This document shows positions 13,500 through 14,165 of a stretch of DNA of 14,165 nt, piece after piece (within the stretch, counting starts at the first letter, position 1; each line of letters opens with the position of its first letter). The notes under the pieces are model-generated. The model saw only the letters and a list, made by a program, of their open reading frames with translations, did not search any database and was not told where the DNA came from. Source of the stretch: Microcaldota archaeon (GTDB lineage: Archaea > Micrarchaeota > Micrarchaeia > Micrarchaeales > Micrarchaeaceae). Location of the stretch: assembly GCA_021792115.1 (NCBI GenBank), contig JAJYVI010000017.1:1-14165 (forward strand). Direction: 5' to 3'. The position numbers were made by a program, and so were the translations under genes.

Positions 13500-14165
13500 A
13501 TGAAAAATTTTAGCGATCTTCATCTTAAGCCAGAACTATTAAATGCGCTTAATGCGATGAATTTTACAGAAATGACAGAAGTACAGGAATCTGCAATACC
13601 TGCAGTTTTATCCCACAAAGATATAATAGTAAGATCAAAGACAGGGAGTGGTAAAACAGGAGCTTTTTTGATACCAATTGTGCAGATGATAACAGGAGGG
13701 CAAGGATATCCACAGGCCATAGTTCTTGTTCCTACAAGGGAGCTTGCATTGCAAGTCAATGCCGTTGCTCATAGCATTGTACAGAGAAGCAGAATCAGAA
13801 CAACTGTTGTTTATGGCGGCGCATCAATAAATGTCCAGGTCCAGAATCTGAGAAATGGCATAGATATTGTAATAGGCACCCCTGGCAGAGTGCTTGACCT
13901 TGTTGAAAGAGGCGCACTAAAACTTGACAAGATAAAGCATCTTGTGCTTGATGAAGCAGATCTAATGTTAGATATGGGATTTATTGAAGATGTAGAGTCA
14001 ATAATATCTATGATGCCTGAAAATGAACAAAGACAGACATTGTTGTTTTCTGCGACAATTCCGACGGAGTTAAGCAGCATAGCAAGAAGATATATGAAAT
14101 TTGATGCAGTAAGAATAAACATTGGAAAAGAAGAAAGTGTAACTGTTTCAACAATAACACACAGC
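13500..14165 (+). CDS. DEAD-box RNA helicase, N-terminal part
   Basis: ATP-dependent RNA helicase that remodels RNA or RNA-protein complexes, for example in ribosome assembly or cold response. The first RecA-like domain is complete in the 222 residues present. It shows the Q motif (Phe4 with MTEVQ, Gln29), motif I SKTGSGKT (46-53), Ia PTRELA (78-83), GG (106-107), Ib TPGR (127-130), II DEAD (151-154) and III SAT (184-186). The window ends in frame just after domain 1, so motifs IV-VI and any C-terminal extension lie outside. Ser replaces the common Ala at the first position of motif I, a tolerated change. The ATG at 13500 places Phe4 at the normal Q-motif distance. The exact subfamily cannot be told from this half. 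Confidence 0.95.
   Translation, partial: MKNFSDLHLKPELLNALNAMNFTEMTEVQESAIPAVLSHKDIIVRSKTGSGKTGAFLIPIVQMITGGQGYPQAIVLVPTRELALQVNAVAHSIVQRSRIRTTVVYGGASINVQVQNLRNGIDIVIGTPGRVLDLVERGALKLDKIKHLVLDEADLMLDMGFIEDVESIISMMPENEQRQTLLFSATIPTELSSIARRYMKFDAVRINIGKEESVTVSTITHS

Noticed and set aside
13520..14122. Two minus-strand open frames inside the helicase gene
   Set aside because: They lie opposite a complete set of DEAD-box motifs and show no features of their own.
1..14165. CRISPR array, insertion sequence or integrase
   Set aside because: No regularly spaced repeats, transposase motifs or terminal inverted repeats with target duplications were seen.

Overview
The window looks like AT-rich chromosomal DNA of an archaeon, most likely a small-genome lineage such as a DPANN archaeon. 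The archaeal call rests on an NMD3-family ribosome-biogenesis protein, an archaeal-type SecD, TATA-box promoters about 25 nt ahead of inferred transcription starts, GGTG-type ribosome binding sites and a probable leaderless gene. The placement within archaea is inference.

Layout. 1-319: no convincing gene. 320-2356 (minus): two tandem paralogous HExxH zinc-peptidase-like genes. 2459-4049 (minus): a salvage pair, adenosine deaminase (add) overlapping cytidine deaminase (cdd). 4111-7812 (minus): a visibly more AT-rich block of uncharacterised genes, made of a third HExxH protein, four small helical proteins that appear to share a repeat module, and a one-pass membrane protein. 8070-10329 (plus): secD then nmd3. 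10342-11794 (minus): thyA then folA, nearly abutting. 11957-13210 (plus): an M16 zinc peptidase. 13500-14165 (plus): a DEAD-box RNA helicase cut by the window end.

How the genes fit. Cdd, Add, ThyA and FolA cover nucleoside salvage and dTMP synthesis: deoxycytidine to deoxyuridine, dUMP to dTMP, and recycling of dihydrofolate. SecD supports protein export, and NMD3 and the DEAD-box helicase support ribosome or RNA work. The part that may be undescribed is the block with three divergent gluzincin-like peptidases (HExxH followed by an E-A-x-A-Y-F motif), the helical-repeat proteins and the membrane protein. No function can be assigned to that set from sequence alone. Several strong DNA palindromes sit on promoters or gene junctions, notably at 1355-1382 and 7992-8039.
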